A DNA stretch of 64,000 nucleotides from Pseudomonas mandelii (GCF_006438925.1 NZ_RCZA01000010.1:62001-126000), one strand, 5' to 3'. Counted from the stretch's first letter, positions 17,738-27,040 are shown. The notes: generated from the letters alone by a model not told the origin. A program made the numbers and translations.

Positions 17738-18940
17738 ATGCGTATCGCTTATTTCATCAATCAATACCCCAAAGTCAGCCATAGCTTCATTCGTCGCGAG
17801 ATTTTGGCGTTGGAACGTCAGGGGTTTGTGGTGCAGCGCATTGCTCTGCGTGGCTGGGATGCCGAATTGGTGAATGCCGAGGACGTGTCTGAACGCGATA
17901 AAACCCAGTATGTGCTGCAGGGCGGAGTCAAAGAGCTGTTAGTGCCTGTGCTGCAGGTGCTGCGCGCCCAGCCCCGACGGTTTTTTTCGGCGCTGTGGCT
18001 GGCGCTACGCATGGGCCAGCGGGCCGATCGGCCCTGGCCGTACCATTTGGTCTATTTGTTTGAGGCATGTCGCGTACTGTCTTGGTTGCAGGCGTTCGGC
18101 GCCGAGCATGTGCATGCGCATTTCGGCACCAACTCAACCGAGGTGGTGATGCTGGCCAATGTACTCGGTGGGCCGGCGTACAGTTTTACCGTGCACGGGC
18201 CGGAAGAGTTCGACAAACCGCAGTTTATTCATTTGGGCGAGAAAGTCCGGCGCGCAGCTTTTGTCGCGGCGATCAGTTCTTATGGGCGTAGCCAGCTGTT
18301 TCGCTGGGTGGCTCATGCGCACTGGCCAAGAGTAAAGGTGGTGCACTGTGGGCTGGAGCGGGCGTTTCACGATGTGCCGGCCGTTGCCGTGCCATCCGCG
18401 CCGCGGTTGGTTTGTGTAGGTCGTTTGTGTGAGCAGAAGGGGCAGCTTTTGCTGCTTGAGGCCGCCCGCATTCTGGCAGCACAAAACGTGGCGTTCGAAA
18501 TAGTACTGGCCGGCGATGGGGAAATGCGCGCGGAAATCGAAGCCCTGATTGCACGGCATGGCTTGCAGGCGCAAGTGCGAATTACCGGCTGGATCAGTAG
18601 CGATCAGGTGCGGGCGGAAATTCTTGCGGCGCGGGCCTTGGTGTTGCCGAGCTTCGCCGAGGGTTTGCCGGTGGTCATCATGGAAGCCATGGCCTTGCGC
18701 CGGCCCGTACTGACGAGCTATGTGGCGGGCATTCCCGAGTTAGTGCGACAGGGTGAGAACGGTTGGTTGTTTCCCGCTGGAACTGTGGATGAGTTGGCGG
18801 CGGCACTGGCGGACTGCCTCGCGCAACCTGTCGAGGTATTGCAGCGAATGGGCGAGGCGGCTTATCAGAGAGTGCTGGAGCGACACGACATCGATATCGA
18901 AGCAGCCAAGTTGGCTAATTTGTTTAGGGCGCAAGCATGA
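17738..18940 (+). CDS. GT4-family glycosyltransferase
   Basis: This 400-residue GT-B fold enzyme begins MRIAYFINQYPKVSHSFIRREI, a start typical of exopolysaccharide GT4 transferases. It has HAHFGTNSTEVVMLA and FTVHGPEEFD in the N-domain and PRLVCVGRLCEQKGQLLLLEAA, followed by the EGLPVVIMEAMALRRPV motif (EX7E region) in the donor-binding C-domain. It uses a nucleotide sugar to extend the lipid-linked repeat unit on the cytoplasmic face. Its stop overlaps the next start as ATGA, so translation is coupled. Confidence 0.87.
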   Translation: MRIAYFINQYPKVSHSFIRREILALERQGFVVQRIALRGWDAELVNAEDVSERDKTQYVLQGGVKELLVPVLQVLRAQPRRFFSALWLALRMGQRADRPWPYHLVYLFEACRVLSWLQAFGAEHVHAHFGTNSTEVVMLANVLGGPAYSFTVHGPEEFDKPQFIHLGEKVRRAAFVAAISSYGRSQLFRWVAHAHWPRVKVVHCGLERAFHDVPAVAVPSAPRLVCVGRLCEQKGQLLLLEAARILAAQNVAFEIVLAGDGEMRAEIEALIARHGLQAQVRITGWISSDQVRAEILAARALVLPSFAEGLPVVIMEAMALRRPVLTSYVAGIPELVRQGENGWLFPAGTVDELAAALADCLAQPVEVLQRMGEAAYQRVLERHDIDIEAAKLANLFRAQA

Positions 18941-20124
18941 TCACATTACTTAGTTGGCTGTTCAGCTTACTGCTGATACTCATCCTCCTGCCGGTGTTGG
19001 TGCTGTTTGTACAGATGCTAATGGCCTGCCTGCCTGCACGGTCGCGCTCGTCGGCGCAAGGACCGCGACCGCGGGTGGCGGTGTTGATACCGGCACACAA
19101 TGAATCCTCGATCATCGTCGCGACGTTAAACAGCATTCGGCCGCACCTGCTTTTGGGTGATCGCCTGTTGGTGGTGGCGGATAACTGTTCTGACGACACG
19201 GCGGCGCTGGCCCGCACAGCGGGCGCCGAGGTGGTGGAGCGCAGCAATGATCAGCAGCGTGGCAAGGGTTATGCGCTGGACTGTGGGGTGCGTCATTTGT
19301 CGAGTGATGCGCCGGAGGTCATGATTGTTGTCGATGCGGATTGCCAGGTGGCCGAGGGTTCTATTGAGCGTTTGGCAATCTGTTGCATCGACTCAGGGCG
19401 GCCCGCACAAGCACTTAATTTAATGCGTGCTCCAGCAGGTTCCGGGCTAAAAGTGCGGCTAGCCGAGTTTGCCTGGTGTGTGAAGAATCGGGTACGGCCT
19501 CAGGGTTGGACTCGGCTTGGTTTGCCCTGTCAGTTAATGGGCACGGGAATGGCTTTCGTCTGGCGGGATCTGACGTTGATCAATTTGGCCAGTGGTCACA
19601 TCGTTGAAGATTTGAAGATGGGCCTGGATTTATGCCGAAGCGGCAAGCCGCCTGTGTTCTGCCCCGATGCCCTGGTGACCAGTTACTTTCCGCGCAGCGA
19701 TGAAGGTTTGACTACCCAGCGTACGCGCTGGGAGCATGGTCATCTAGGAGTAATCCTTGGGGATACGCCAAAGTTACTGGTGGAGTCGATTGGCCAGCGT
19801 AACTGGAGTCTGCTGGCGATGACGCTGGATTTGCTGGTCCCTCCGTTGGCCTTATTGACGTTGGCCTTGGCGGCGGCATTTGGTCTGTCATGGTTGGTAT
19901 TTATACTGTCGGGAGCTTTGGCGCCAGCATTGATAGCTTCTTCCGGGGTGGCAATATTGGGGGTGACTATCTTGCTGGCATGGAGCCAATTTGGTCGCGG
20001 GATTATTTCTTTTTCAGCCTTGTTGTATGCGCCGTTCTACGCGATGAAGAAAATCCCTCTGTACCTCGGATTTTTGCTTAAGCGCCAGGTTGAGTGGGTG
20101 CGTTCGAAGCGAGATGACAGCTAA
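18937..20124 (+). CDS. Membrane GT2 glycosyltransferase (processive-like layout)
   Basis: The 395-residue protein has an N-terminal membrane helix (residues 3-28), then a GT2 domain with RVAVLIPAHNES, VVADNCSDDTA and VVDADCQVA (DxD). The QRTRWEHG motif near residue 265 (a QxxRW-type motif) precedes several C-terminal membrane helices. QxxRW is typical of membrane-embedded GT2 enzymes. It is coupled by overlap to both the upstream GT4 gene (ATGA) and the downstream WecG-like gene (TAATG). It probably adds a sugar to the lipid-linked intermediate. Confidence 0.85.
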   Translation: MITLLSWLFSLLLILILLPVLVLFVQMLMACLPARSRSSAQGPRPRVAVLIPAHNESSIIVATLNSIRPHLLLGDRLLVVADNCSDDTAALARTAGAEVVERSNDQQRGKGYALDCGVRHLSSDAPEVMIVVDADCQVAEGSIERLAICCIDSGRPAQALNLMRAPAGSGLKVRLAEFAWCVKNRVRPQGWTRLGLPCQLMGTGMAFVWRDLTLINLASGHIVEDLKMGLDLCRSGKPPVFCPDALVTSYFPRSDEGLTTQRTRWEHGHLGVILGDTPKLLVESIGQRNWSLLAMTLDLLVPPLALLTLALAAAFGLSWLVFILSGALAPALIASSGVAILGVTILLAWSQFGRGIISFSALLYAPFYAMKKIPLYLGFLLKRQVEWVRSKRDDS

Positions 20125-20858
20125 TGCGTGCTTTATCCTGGCAGCACAGCTGGCAAACGATTACCCAGAAACTCAGGGTGATCAGCGATGTTGATGACGA
20201 GCAAGCATTGATTGATGCGTTATCCAGACCTGACGTGACGACAGTGCTCGGGTTCGCCAATGCCCATGCCATGAATCTGGTGGCGGCTAATACCGACTAC
20301 TTTAACGCGCTGCTGGCTGCGGACGTGTTATTACGGGATGGCTCCGGCATGGCTATCCTGTTTCGTCGCCTTGGCCTGGAGCCGGGGCTAAATATGAATG
20401 GCACCGATTTCATTCCCAAATTACTGGCCGCGTTCAAGGGCCGGCGCGTGGCTTTCTGGGGTACTGATGAGCCCTTTCTAGCCAGCGCGGTGCAGCGTAG
20501 CGAAGCGATATTTGCGGTCAATGTAGTCTCTGCTCACCATGGTTTCGCGCCGGTGGATGTCTACATAAACCTTGCCCGGCAGTTTCAGCCGGAACTGGTT
20601 GTGTTGGGTATGGGTATGCCCAAGCAAGAAGCCGTCGCGGCGAGGCTCGCCGCCAGCGGCGTGCCCTGTCTTGTCGTGTGCGGAGGGGCGATCCTGGATT
20701 TTCTCGGTGAAAAGGTGACTCGCGCTCCGCAATGGGTACGTAGTCTCGGGTGTGAGTGGGTGTTCAGGTTCATCAGTGAGCCAAAGCGCTTATTCACTCG
20801 CTATGTGGTGGGTAATCCGATGTTCTTGTTGCGCACGTTGATCTATAGGAATTTCTGA
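20124..20858 (+). CDS. WecG/TagA/CpsF-family glycosyltransferase
   Basis: The 244-residue protein fits the GT26 family: TVLGFANAHAMNLVAANTDY, then LLRDGSGMAILFRRLG, GTDFIPKLL, GMGMPKQEAVAARL and a C-terminal APQWVRSLGCEWVFRFISEPKRL block. Members transfer ManNAcA, ManNAc or glucose to lipid-linked sugars. ATG 20124 shares its first base with the last base of the upstream TAA stop. This is the last gene of the densely packed part of the cluster; an AT-rich gap follows. Confidence 0.9.
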   Translation: MRALSWQHSWQTITQKLRVISDVDDEQALIDALSRPDVTTVLGFANAHAMNLVAANTDYFNALLAADVLLRDGSGMAILFRRLGLEPGLNMNGTDFIPKLLAAFKGRRVAFWGTDEPFLASAVQRSEAIFAVNVVSAHHGFAPVDVYINLARQFQPELVVLGMGMPKQEAVAARLAASGVPCLVVCGGAILDFLGEKVTRAPQWVRSLGCEWVFRFISEPKRLFTRYVVGNPMFLLRTLIYRNF

Positions 20859-21240
20859 CGCACAGGAAATTGACACTTGGATGGACTTCCCTGCGTCATA
20901 AAAAACACGACTGAAGTATCTTGCAAAACTCCGGTGTAGCACCTTTACTCAGGTTGGACTTATCGACTTGACGGGCGTGTTCGGGGTTGTTTTTTTCATT
21001 AAGATTGGCGTCAACAAAATGGTGTCGGACAATCTTGATTTCAGGGAAGGTGTTGCGAGTTTTTCGCAAGAAGGAAAGGTGTTGTTCCAATTAGACGGCA
21101 GTTTGTGTCGGTGCTGTAATTAGGAATCATCACATATCTTGCAAAAAAAACGTGCTCTGCTGTCGAGCGCTAATTTCAAGTATTTAGTTTGTTGATTTGT
21201 AAACTAAAACGCCCCTTCCTTGAATTGTGCTAATAACCAA
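20859..21240. other. AT-rich gap without a recognised gene
   Basis: About 380 bases separate the compact glycosyltransferase run from the next gene. Composition is clearly AT-rich with short A/T runs. Only weak open frames occur, with no ribosome site or family signal. It may hold a promoter for the two downstream genes and could mark a recombination junction. Confidence 0.5.
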
Positions 21241-22383
21241 ATGAAAAGATATATAGCAGAATTAATACGTAAGCTGATATCGCCTTCGATGCGATTCGAG
21301 CTAAGAAAAGCTGTCGCCTGGCTGCGGGATATACTTGGCCGAGCCTGTTTTTGGCGCTGGGAAATTGTCAGATTTCGTCTGCGGGAAGACAGTCCTTACG
21401 ACATCCTCTATGTAGGCAGGAAATCACAACGGGAATTTGTGAAGGTGCTCATGGGCGCTGACACTCACATGGCGGACAGCAAGTTAAAACTGGATAACTC
21501 CAGTCGCACGGTGTGGGTCAGTGAAATGCCAACCTTGGGTGCATTGTATGTGCCTCAATATTTGAGTGCTGTCGTGCCGCTGAGCCGGTCAATTGACGAT
21601 ATCACCGCCAGGTACAACACCGAGTTACGTCGAAATTTGCGCAAGAACCGGCTGCGCTACCGTATGAAGCAGGCATTAAACGATGACGAGATAGACATCG
21701 CAGACCGGGAAATGCTTAAACCTTATGCCAGCGCAAGGCATGGTGCATCCGCCTCTCAAATTGAATCGCATGAGGTTCAAAGGGTGGCAAAAAATGCCGG
21801 ACGGCTCGATCTAGTACTGCTGGAGGATGAGATTGTTGCATGTCATCTTGGGTGCGTAATTACCCGGGCAGGGAAGCGCTATTGGAGTACGGTCCGTTTC
21901 GGTTATCCCGACGCTGTTTTTTCTGATGCTAAAAAGTTACGTGAAGTTAATTCGATTACTACGTTCATGGCACTTGAGTGGGCGATAGAAAACGGCTTTG
22001 ACTATTATGATATCGGAACTTGCCTGGCACGCCCGGACGATGGACTTCTTGAGTGGAAAAGAAGGCGTGGCGGCGATGTTGATACGTTGGGTAATTACGG
22101 TTATTTGTTCGTTCGACTGCCCAAGGTAGGCGCGGCTCAATTTCTTTGGGAGACACCGCTATTTGCTGTCGAAGGCAAGAAGTTGACACTTCACCTCGGG
22201 TTGCCGGACGGTCCGAGTGACGAGGAAGTTGCTAGTCGATATCGCGAAATGGGTTTTGGTGGGCTTTTCAAAATATACATTCATTGCTCCAGAGCGCCGG
22301 GAGAAACGCTTCTCGACACGTTGCGCGGTCGCTACGCTCATCTGAAGTCACCCCCTGTCCTGGAAAGTGTTGTATCCACTTGA
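21241..22383 (+). CDS. FemAB/BioF2-like GNAT-fold acyltransferase
   Basis: The protein of about 380 residues resembles the GNAT-fold 'BioF2-like' acetyltransferases often found in polysaccharide clusters. Visible segments are RYNTELRRNLRKNRLRYRMK, then EDEIVACHLGCVITRAGKRYWSTVRFGY and WAIENGFDYYDIGTCLARPDDGLLEWKRRRGG, the acyl-CoA/acceptor-binding style of this group. It probably adds an acyl or aminoacyl group to a sugar. ATG 21241 is chosen over the upstream TTG at 21220; neither has a strong ribosome site. It lies after an AT-rich gap and is AT-richer than the core cluster. Confidence 0.62.
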   Translation: MKRYIAELIRKLISPSMRFELRKAVAWLRDILGRACFWRWEIVRFRLREDSPYDILYVGRKSQREFVKVLMGADTHMADSKLKLDNSSRTVWVSEMPTLGALYVPQYLSAVVPLSRSIDDITARYNTELRRNLRKNRLRYRMKQALNDDEIDIADREMLKPYASARHGASASQIESHEVQRVAKNAGRLDLVLLEDEIVACHLGCVITRAGKRYWSTVRFGYPDAVFSDAKKLREVNSITTFMALEWAIENGFDYYDIGTCLARPDDGLLEWKRRRGGDVDTLGNYGYLFVRLPKVGAAQFLWETPLFAVEGKKLTLHLGLPDGPSDEEVASRYREMGFGGLFKIYIHCSRAPGETLLDTLRGRYAHLKSPPVLESVVST

Positions 22384-22460
22384 ACAGGTTGTTGATTTTA
22401 AATGAAGCAGTTTTCGCCATAAAGGCTGTTTCGGTATAACCACATTTGAATGGGGTGCAT

Positions 22461-23582
22461 ATGTCGGAATTCAATGCATTGACGAGTGATAGCCAATCAA
22501 AGTGGAGCCTTGCTGCGTATAAACACATGTTTAACACACGGCTCACACGCCAACCGTCGTTATCCCTGCGAAGCCAGGCCGTGAAAACCTGGGAAATTGC
22601 TCCAGGTGAAATCTCAAATGCTCCGCCGGCTTTTTTCCTTCCCGACCAGCTCGAACGTGTGACCGGGTGGGCAGGAGATCTTTTTTATCCTTATGAACAT
22701 CCCCGTCGCACAATGGAAGGCATCGGTAGTGTTGAGCATGGCGCAACACGAGGCTACCTGCTTAAAGATGTCTGGTTAATTGATGGCGCTCTCTACAAAG
22801 GTAATGCCAAAGCATCGTTGTCGCCCAGATCCGGATGGTTGCCAAATATTCGTGTAGAAAACGAAATTGATCGCGGCGCGATGTATTGCACGGCGGGGGG
22901 AAATAAATGGTTCGGCTCCTGGTTAATGGATGATTGTATAACCTATCCAATTGCATGCGAGGAGGGCGTTCCGGTGACCACGGCAGCGTCTGCCAATCTT
23001 GTTTCCACTGTCACGAACGGCATACTTCATACCCCCGGCTATGAGGACTGGCTTGGCATGACCCCGGTTCGTTTACGTAATGCTTTTTTTCGTGAACTCG
23101 TGATCTTTGACGATCTGTGTCAAAACAGAAATAAGCATTTGCGTTTTCGTGCGATGGGGGGAAAGTTGCTTTCACACGTCAACGTTTGCTCTCACCCTGG
23201 CGTGTTCATTCTGCGAGGGGGCACAGGTGAATTGCGATTGTTACGCAATGAAATGGAGCTTGCCGAGCGCCTGCGTGACCGCAGAGATTTTCGTATTATC
23301 GATCCTGCGAAATCCGACGTGCCGACCATCGTCGCGGCCTGTGCCGGGGCACGAACCGTGGTAGGGATTGAGGGGAGTCATCTTATACACGGCGTTAATG
23401 TGCTGCAGCCAGGTGGTTCGCTACTGGTTTTGCAACCGCCTAATCGTTTCCTCTGTTTTTTCAAATATCTAACGGATCGCGATCAACAAAATTTCGGTTT
23501 TGTGGTCGGCACCCCAGAGGGGGACGGTTTTAGTGTCGATCCTGATGAAGTGGAGCGCACGCTGGACCTCTTTCCATCCTGA
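22461..23582 (+). CDS. GT61-family (DUF563) glycosyltransferase-like protein
   Basis: The protein of about 373 residues carries the GT61 C-terminal core: VFILRGGTGELRLLRNEMELAE, DFRIIDPAKSDVPTIVAAC, then ARTVVGIEGSHLIHGVNVLQPGGSLLVLQPP, the conserved G-x-HGAxLxN-like region. GT61 enzymes in plants and bacteria add pentoses or other sugars to polysaccharides. ATG 22461 has GGGG 6-7 bases upstream; the TTG at 22446 is less likely. It is followed by a strong terminator, which ends the + strand EPS transcription units. Confidence 0.8.
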   Translation: MSEFNALTSDSQSKWSLAAYKHMFNTRLTRQPSLSLRSQAVKTWEIAPGEISNAPPAFFLPDQLERVTGWAGDLFYPYEHPRRTMEGIGSVEHGATRGYLLKDVWLIDGALYKGNAKASLSPRSGWLPNIRVENEIDRGAMYCTAGGNKWFGSWLMDDCITYPIACEEGVPVTTAASANLVSTVTNGILHTPGYEDWLGMTPVRLRNAFFRELVIFDDLCQNRNKHLRFRAMGGKLLSHVNVCSHPGVFILRGGTGELRLLRNEMELAERLRDRRDFRIIDPAKSDVPTIVAACAGARTVVGIEGSHLIHGVNVLQPGGSLLVLQPPNRFLCFFKYLTDRDQQNFGFVVGTPEGDGFSVDPDEVERTLDLFPS

Positions 23583-23584
23583 TA

Positions 23585-23610
23585 CGGCGAGGCCGTTGTT
23601 GGCCTCGCCG
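23585..23610. terminator. Terminator between GT61 and WcaJ-like genes
   Basis: A perfect 10-bp stem (CGGCGAGGCC with GGCCTCGCCG) encloses a 6-base loop and is followed by TTATT. It begins 3 bases after the GT61 stop and lies between convergent genes. Confidence 0.75.
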
Positions 23611-23659
23611 TTATTCCGCATCAAATGGGTTTAGATATCGTCCAGACGCTCAAGACTGG

Positions 23660-25084
23660 CTAATAAGCATGTTTGCCGGAGAAGGCAAACACCGTTCGTA
23701 AAAGAATGACGAAATCGAGCCATAGCGACCAGTTGTTGATGTACTCGATGTCCGAGTCAACACGCCGAATCATCTGATCTATATCCTTCGTTTCACCACG
23801 ATAGCCACGTACCTGAGCCAGGCCTGTGATGCCCGGCTTAATGTTGTGACGCGCAAAGTAGCCCGAGACGTCGGGCGAGTACTGCACATCGTGTTGAATA
23901 GCGTGCGGGCGAGGCCCCACCAGAGACATTTCCCCCATCAAAACGTTGAACAACTGCGGTAACTCATCCAAGCTGGTCCGCCGAATAAAGGCCCCAACCC
24001 TGGTCATGCGCGGGTCATTCTTTTGCGCCTGCTTGACGATGCCGTCTTCAGGCTGATGGACGACCATGCTTCTGAACTTCCAGATCCGAAAAGCTTCTCC
24101 ACTCCACCCCATGCGCTGCTGACGAAAGAATATGGGGCCGGGGCTATCGAGCTTGATGGCAATGGCGACGGCTACCAGGATTGGCGCTGCAAGAACCAAA
24201 ATGAGAAAGGCCAGGACTTTGTCCTCAAGGTTCTTCAGAAACAGGCGCATCCCCATCAGCGGAGTTTCAGACAAGGTCAGCACGGGAATGCCGGCAATTT
24301 CGCGAACACTGTGGTTGATCAGGCGCAACGAGAAAATGTCAGGCACCCAGTTAACAGAGATGTGTTTATCGAACAGCCTTAAATAAACATCCTGGATGAC
24401 CTCTGAGCCACCCAGAGGGGTCACGAAATAGACGGTACGAATGGCATGTTTAACAACTAACTCGTCAAGGTCGGAGATATCGCCCAGTATCGCCAGACGT
24501 TGCGCCCCTTCCGGACTTTCCTTTCCCCGATCATCGTCCGCGCCAATCAACACACAGCCGACTATTCGCTCACCGAGCCAGGGATTATTGCTGATCTTCT
24601 TGTGAAGATAGCTGGCCAGCTCGCCGGAGCCAATGATGAGCGAGTTTTCCAATTGAGTCGGGTGGGCCAAAAACTTCTTCTGCATCTCGCGTGTCGCGAG
24701 GTGCAAAAGCAACTGAGCAAAATATCCAACAACAAATAACTGCCCGACCAATAAGCGCGAGTACTGTTCACTTTGCTTGGTAAGAAAGGCCATGGCAACG
24801 AGAAAGCCAAACGTGGCGGTCCACGCTTTCAAAAGCTTGAAGGCTTTGACGGTAAAACCAACATTGCTGCGGTAAATAGCATAGTGGTCGTACACGACAG
24901 CCAACGCCCCCAGCAGCAACAGGAGCAGGATGACATAGGACTGCGTTATGAAGCCGATATGATAATTGATCAAAAACCACGCAACACCGGTCACCGCAAC
25001 ACAATCGAGACCAGCCTGGATAACGATACTGGTACTGCTTCTTCGCTGGAGCACGGAACGGGTACTGTTGGGCTCAAATATCAT
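23660..25084 (-). CDS. Undecaprenyl-phosphate glucose phosphotransferase (WcaJ-like)
   Basis: The 474-residue protein has about four N-terminal membrane helices, a CoA-binding-like middle domain (NSLIIGSGELASYLHKKI) and a C-terminal sugar transferase domain with SPGPIFFRQQRMGW, FRIWKFRSM and LDELPQLFNVLMGEMSLVGP. It starts repeat-unit synthesis by moving a sugar-1-phosphate, usually glucose, to undecaprenyl phosphate. This is the committed first step for the Wzx/Wzy cluster upstream, and the gene runs toward it on the opposite strand. GAGG lies about 7 bases before ATG 25084. Confidence 0.92.
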   Translation of the reverse strand: MIFEPNSTRSVLQRRSSTSIVIQAGLDCVAVTGVAWFLINYHIGFITQSYVILLLLLLGALAVVYDHYAIYRSNVGFTVKAFKLLKAWTATFGFLVAMAFLTKQSEQYSRLLVGQLFVVGYFAQLLLHLATREMQKKFLAHPTQLENSLIIGSGELASYLHKKISNNPWLGERIVGCVLIGADDDRGKESPEGAQRLAILGDISDLDELVVKHAIRTVYFVTPLGGSEVIQDVYLRLFDKHISVNWVPDIFSLRLINHSVREIAGIPVLTLSETPLMGMRLFLKNLEDKVLAFLILVLAAPILVAVAIAIKLDSPGPIFFRQQRMGWSGEAFRIWKFRSMVVHQPEDGIVKQAQKNDPRMTRVGAFIRRTSLDELPQLFNVLMGEMSLVGPRPHAIQHDVQYSPDVSGYFARHNIKPGITGLAQVRGYRGETKDIDQMIRRVDSDIEYINNWSLWLDFVILLRTVFAFSGKHAY

Positions 25085-25483
25085 ATTTAGACCTCATGTC
25101 TGCTGCCCCTCGCGCTCGATGATGACGCGATTCAGTTCATGCTGCCCTCGCTTGAGAGCGTTGGCGTCACCGTGATTAGCCAGCCACCTTCGAAAATGCA
25201 GGCTTTGGGAGCATGTGGCGACGCGTGCTATCACTTTAGCAGTGCTGTGAAATCATTCACTGAATCTGCGTAGTTCTGAGTAGTTTAGTAGAACCTCCGG
25301 GCTTGAAAAAATGAAGCCCATCGAGATACCGACCGGCCGGCAGCGGGGCCGTCCGCGGTGTCAGCAGCAAGGTCGTGCCTGGTCGGCAATCGGGTAGGGG
25401 GCGCGAGTTTGGTTGCGCAGTGATCGAGGTTTACACCGAGCTGAAATCTATGTGCATTGCGCACTGATTCCATCGCGGTAAAA
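25085..25483. other. Intergenic region upstream of the WcaJ-like gene
   Basis: About 400 bases hold no recognised gene. On the minus strand a short open frame of about 45 codons (25090 to about 25230) ends 7 bases before the WcaJ-like start, but it has no family signal. Nothing else stands out apart from probable promoter sequence. Confidence 0.45.
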
Positions 25484-25513
25484 CGAGACGGCGCCCACAA
25501 GGGGCGCCGTCTT
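25484..25513 (-). terminator. Rho-independent terminator of the thiolase gene
   Basis: A perfect GC-rich stem (GACGGCGCCC with GGGCGCCGTC) and 5-base loop lie just past the thiolase stop. Read on the minus strand it is followed by TCGTTTT. Confidence 0.85.
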
Positions 25514-25525
25514 CGTTTGGGTCGA

Positions 25526-26710
25526 TCAGACGCGTTCGAACAACACGGCGATGCCTTGGCCGCCGCCGATGCACATGGTTGCCAGGGCATAGCGGCCCTG
25601 AACACGGTGCAGTTCGTGAATCGCCTTGGTGGCGATAATCGCACCGGTCGCGCCCACCGGGTGGCCCAGAGAAATCCCCGAACCGTTCGGGTTGACCTTC
25701 TCCGGGTCGAAGCCCAGTTCCTGCGCCACGGCACACGCTTGGGCCGCGAATGCTTCGTTGGACTCGATGACATCCAGGTCGGCAACGGTCAGGCCGGCGC
25801 GTTTGAGGACCAGGCGGGTGGCGGGAATCGGCCCCAACCCCATCAGCTCTGGCTCCACACCGGCATGGGCGTAACCGACCAGTCGGGCGATGGGCTTGAG
25901 GCCTTGGTCGAGAACCATCTGACCCGTGGCCATGATCAGTGCTCCGGCACCATCATTGAGGCCCGACGCGTTGCCGGCGGTGACGCTACCGTCTTTTTTG
26001 AAGGCTGGTTTCATCTTGCCCAATTGCTCGGCATTGACCTCGGCGCGGACATGCTCGTCCGTCGCAAACGTCACGGTACCTTTGCGGGACGCCACTTCGA
26101 TCGGCACGATCTGGTCGGTAAACCGCCCTTCAGCAATCGCCCGGGCCGCTCGTTGCTGGCTGAGCAGCGCCAACTCATCCTGAGCCTGACGAGTGATGCC
26201 ATAGCGCTCGGCGATGTTTTCCGCAGTAATGCCCATGTGGAAACCGCCAAACGGGTCTTGCAGAGCGCCGAGCACGTAGTCAGTGGCTTGCATATCACCC
26301 ATGCGTGCGCCCCAGCGCGCCTGCGGCAACAGATAGGCCCCGCGGCTCATGGACTCGACGCCACCCGCCAGCGCAGCGCCTGCGTCTCCCAACATCAAAC
26401 TTTGTGCTGCGCTGACAATGGCCTGCAAACCAGAACCGCAGAGGCGGTTGACGTTGAAGGCGGGTGTCTCTTTCGGCAGGCCGGCATTCATCGCCACGGC
26501 ACGAGAGATGTAGGCGTCACGTGCTTCCGTCGGGATCACATGCCCCATCACCACGTGGCCGATGTGTTCAGGTGCCAGCCCCGAACGTTCAATGGCGGCA
26601 CGGCAAACGTCAGTGGCTAATTGGATAGGTGGCACATCTTTGAGCGAACCGCCAAAGCTGCCGATAGCGGAGCGGACGGCGCTGATAACAAAAATGTCGG
26701 ATGGGTTCAT
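25526..26710 (-). CDS. Acetyl-CoA C-acetyltransferase (biosynthetic-type thiolase)
   Basis: This 394-residue thiolase has the acyl-enzyme cysteine in NRLCGSGLQAI (near residue 90), the GHPVGATGA His motif and the C-terminal CIGGGQGIAVLFER motif with the second Cys. The length and these motifs match AtoB/PhaA-type enzymes that join or split two acetyl-CoA units. GGGGA lies 7 bases upstream of ATG 26710, and a terminator follows at once, so it appears to be monocistronic. It is probably ordinary chromosomal metabolism unrelated to the EPS cluster. Confidence 0.94.
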   Translation of the reverse strand: MNPSDIFVISAVRSAIGSFGGSLKDVPPIQLATDVCRAAIERSGLAPEHIGHVVMGHVIPTEARDAYISRAVAMNAGLPKETPAFNVNRLCGSGLQAIVSAAQSLMLGDAGAALAGGVESMSRGAYLLPQARWGARMGDMQATDYVLGALQDPFGGFHMGITAENIAERYGITRQAQDELALLSQQRAARAIAEGRFTDQIVPIEVASRKGTVTFATDEHVRAEVNAEQLGKMKPAFKKDGSVTAGNASGLNDGAGALIMATGQMVLDQGLKPIARLVGYAHAGVEPELMGLGPIPATRLVLKRAGLTVADLDVIESNEAFAAQACAVAQELGFDPEKVNPNGSGISLGHPVGATGAIIATKAIHELHRVQGRYALATMCIGGGQGIAVLFERV

Positions 26711-26884
26711 GCGGGTTCCCCTGGAACAGTCCTGGACTCAAGTGTGCTTTCGCACTGTTATATGGGGGGAGTCTAGACACAGCGATGATTTTGGCCTATG
26801 CCAAAACTGCTCAAGGGGGGTGGCGTTTTTGGCCATTTCAGTTGAAGTCGCTTTTTGATCCGTCTGATCCGGTCAAAAGCGCAG
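26711..26884. promoter_or_regulatory. Thiolase upstream region with a perfect palindrome
   Basis: Within this control region, 26789-26806 is a perfect inverted repeat TTTTGGC-N4-GCCAAAA about 80-95 bases upstream of the thiolase ATG. It could be an operator or an mRNA hairpin. No regulator gene is adjacent. Confidence 0.35.
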
Positions 26885-26889
26885 GAAAG

Positions 26890-26916
26890 AAAAAAGCCCG
26901 GTACACGTCCGGGCTT
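26890..26916 (-). terminator. Terminator of the two-component operon
   Basis: Stem AAGCCCGG/CCGGGCTT with a 7-base loop; on the minus strand the stem is followed by TTTTTTCTTTCC. It lies downstream of the histidine kinase stop. Confidence 0.8.
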
Positions 26917-27025
26917 GATCGTTCCCATGCGCAGCAAAGGAATGCCACCGGGGACGCTCCGCGTCCCGCTATCGCCGCAAGGATTGGGTCCTGCGCATGG
27001 GTGACGCGGAGCGTGGGAACGATCA
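26916..27025. repeat. Pseudomonas intergenic inverted-repeat element
   Basis: The ends read TGATCGTTCCCA and TGGGAACGATCA, with inner complementary arms (CATGCGCAG/CTGCGCATG and a GGACGCTCCGCGTCC palindrome). Elements with GATCGTTCCCACGCTC-like ends are common in fluorescens-group intergenic DNA. It lies between the terminator and the kinase stop. Confidence 0.65.
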
Positions 27026-27040
27026 GTGGGTGCCGGGGCA

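Noticed and set aside
20896..21090. 64-codon minus-strand frame in the AT-rich gap
   Set aside because: No ribosome site, no conserved pattern, and low-complexity AT-rich context.
25457..26620. 387-codon frame opposite the thiolase gene
   Set aside because: The thiolase motifs on the other strand are complete; this frame is a high-GC antisense artefact.
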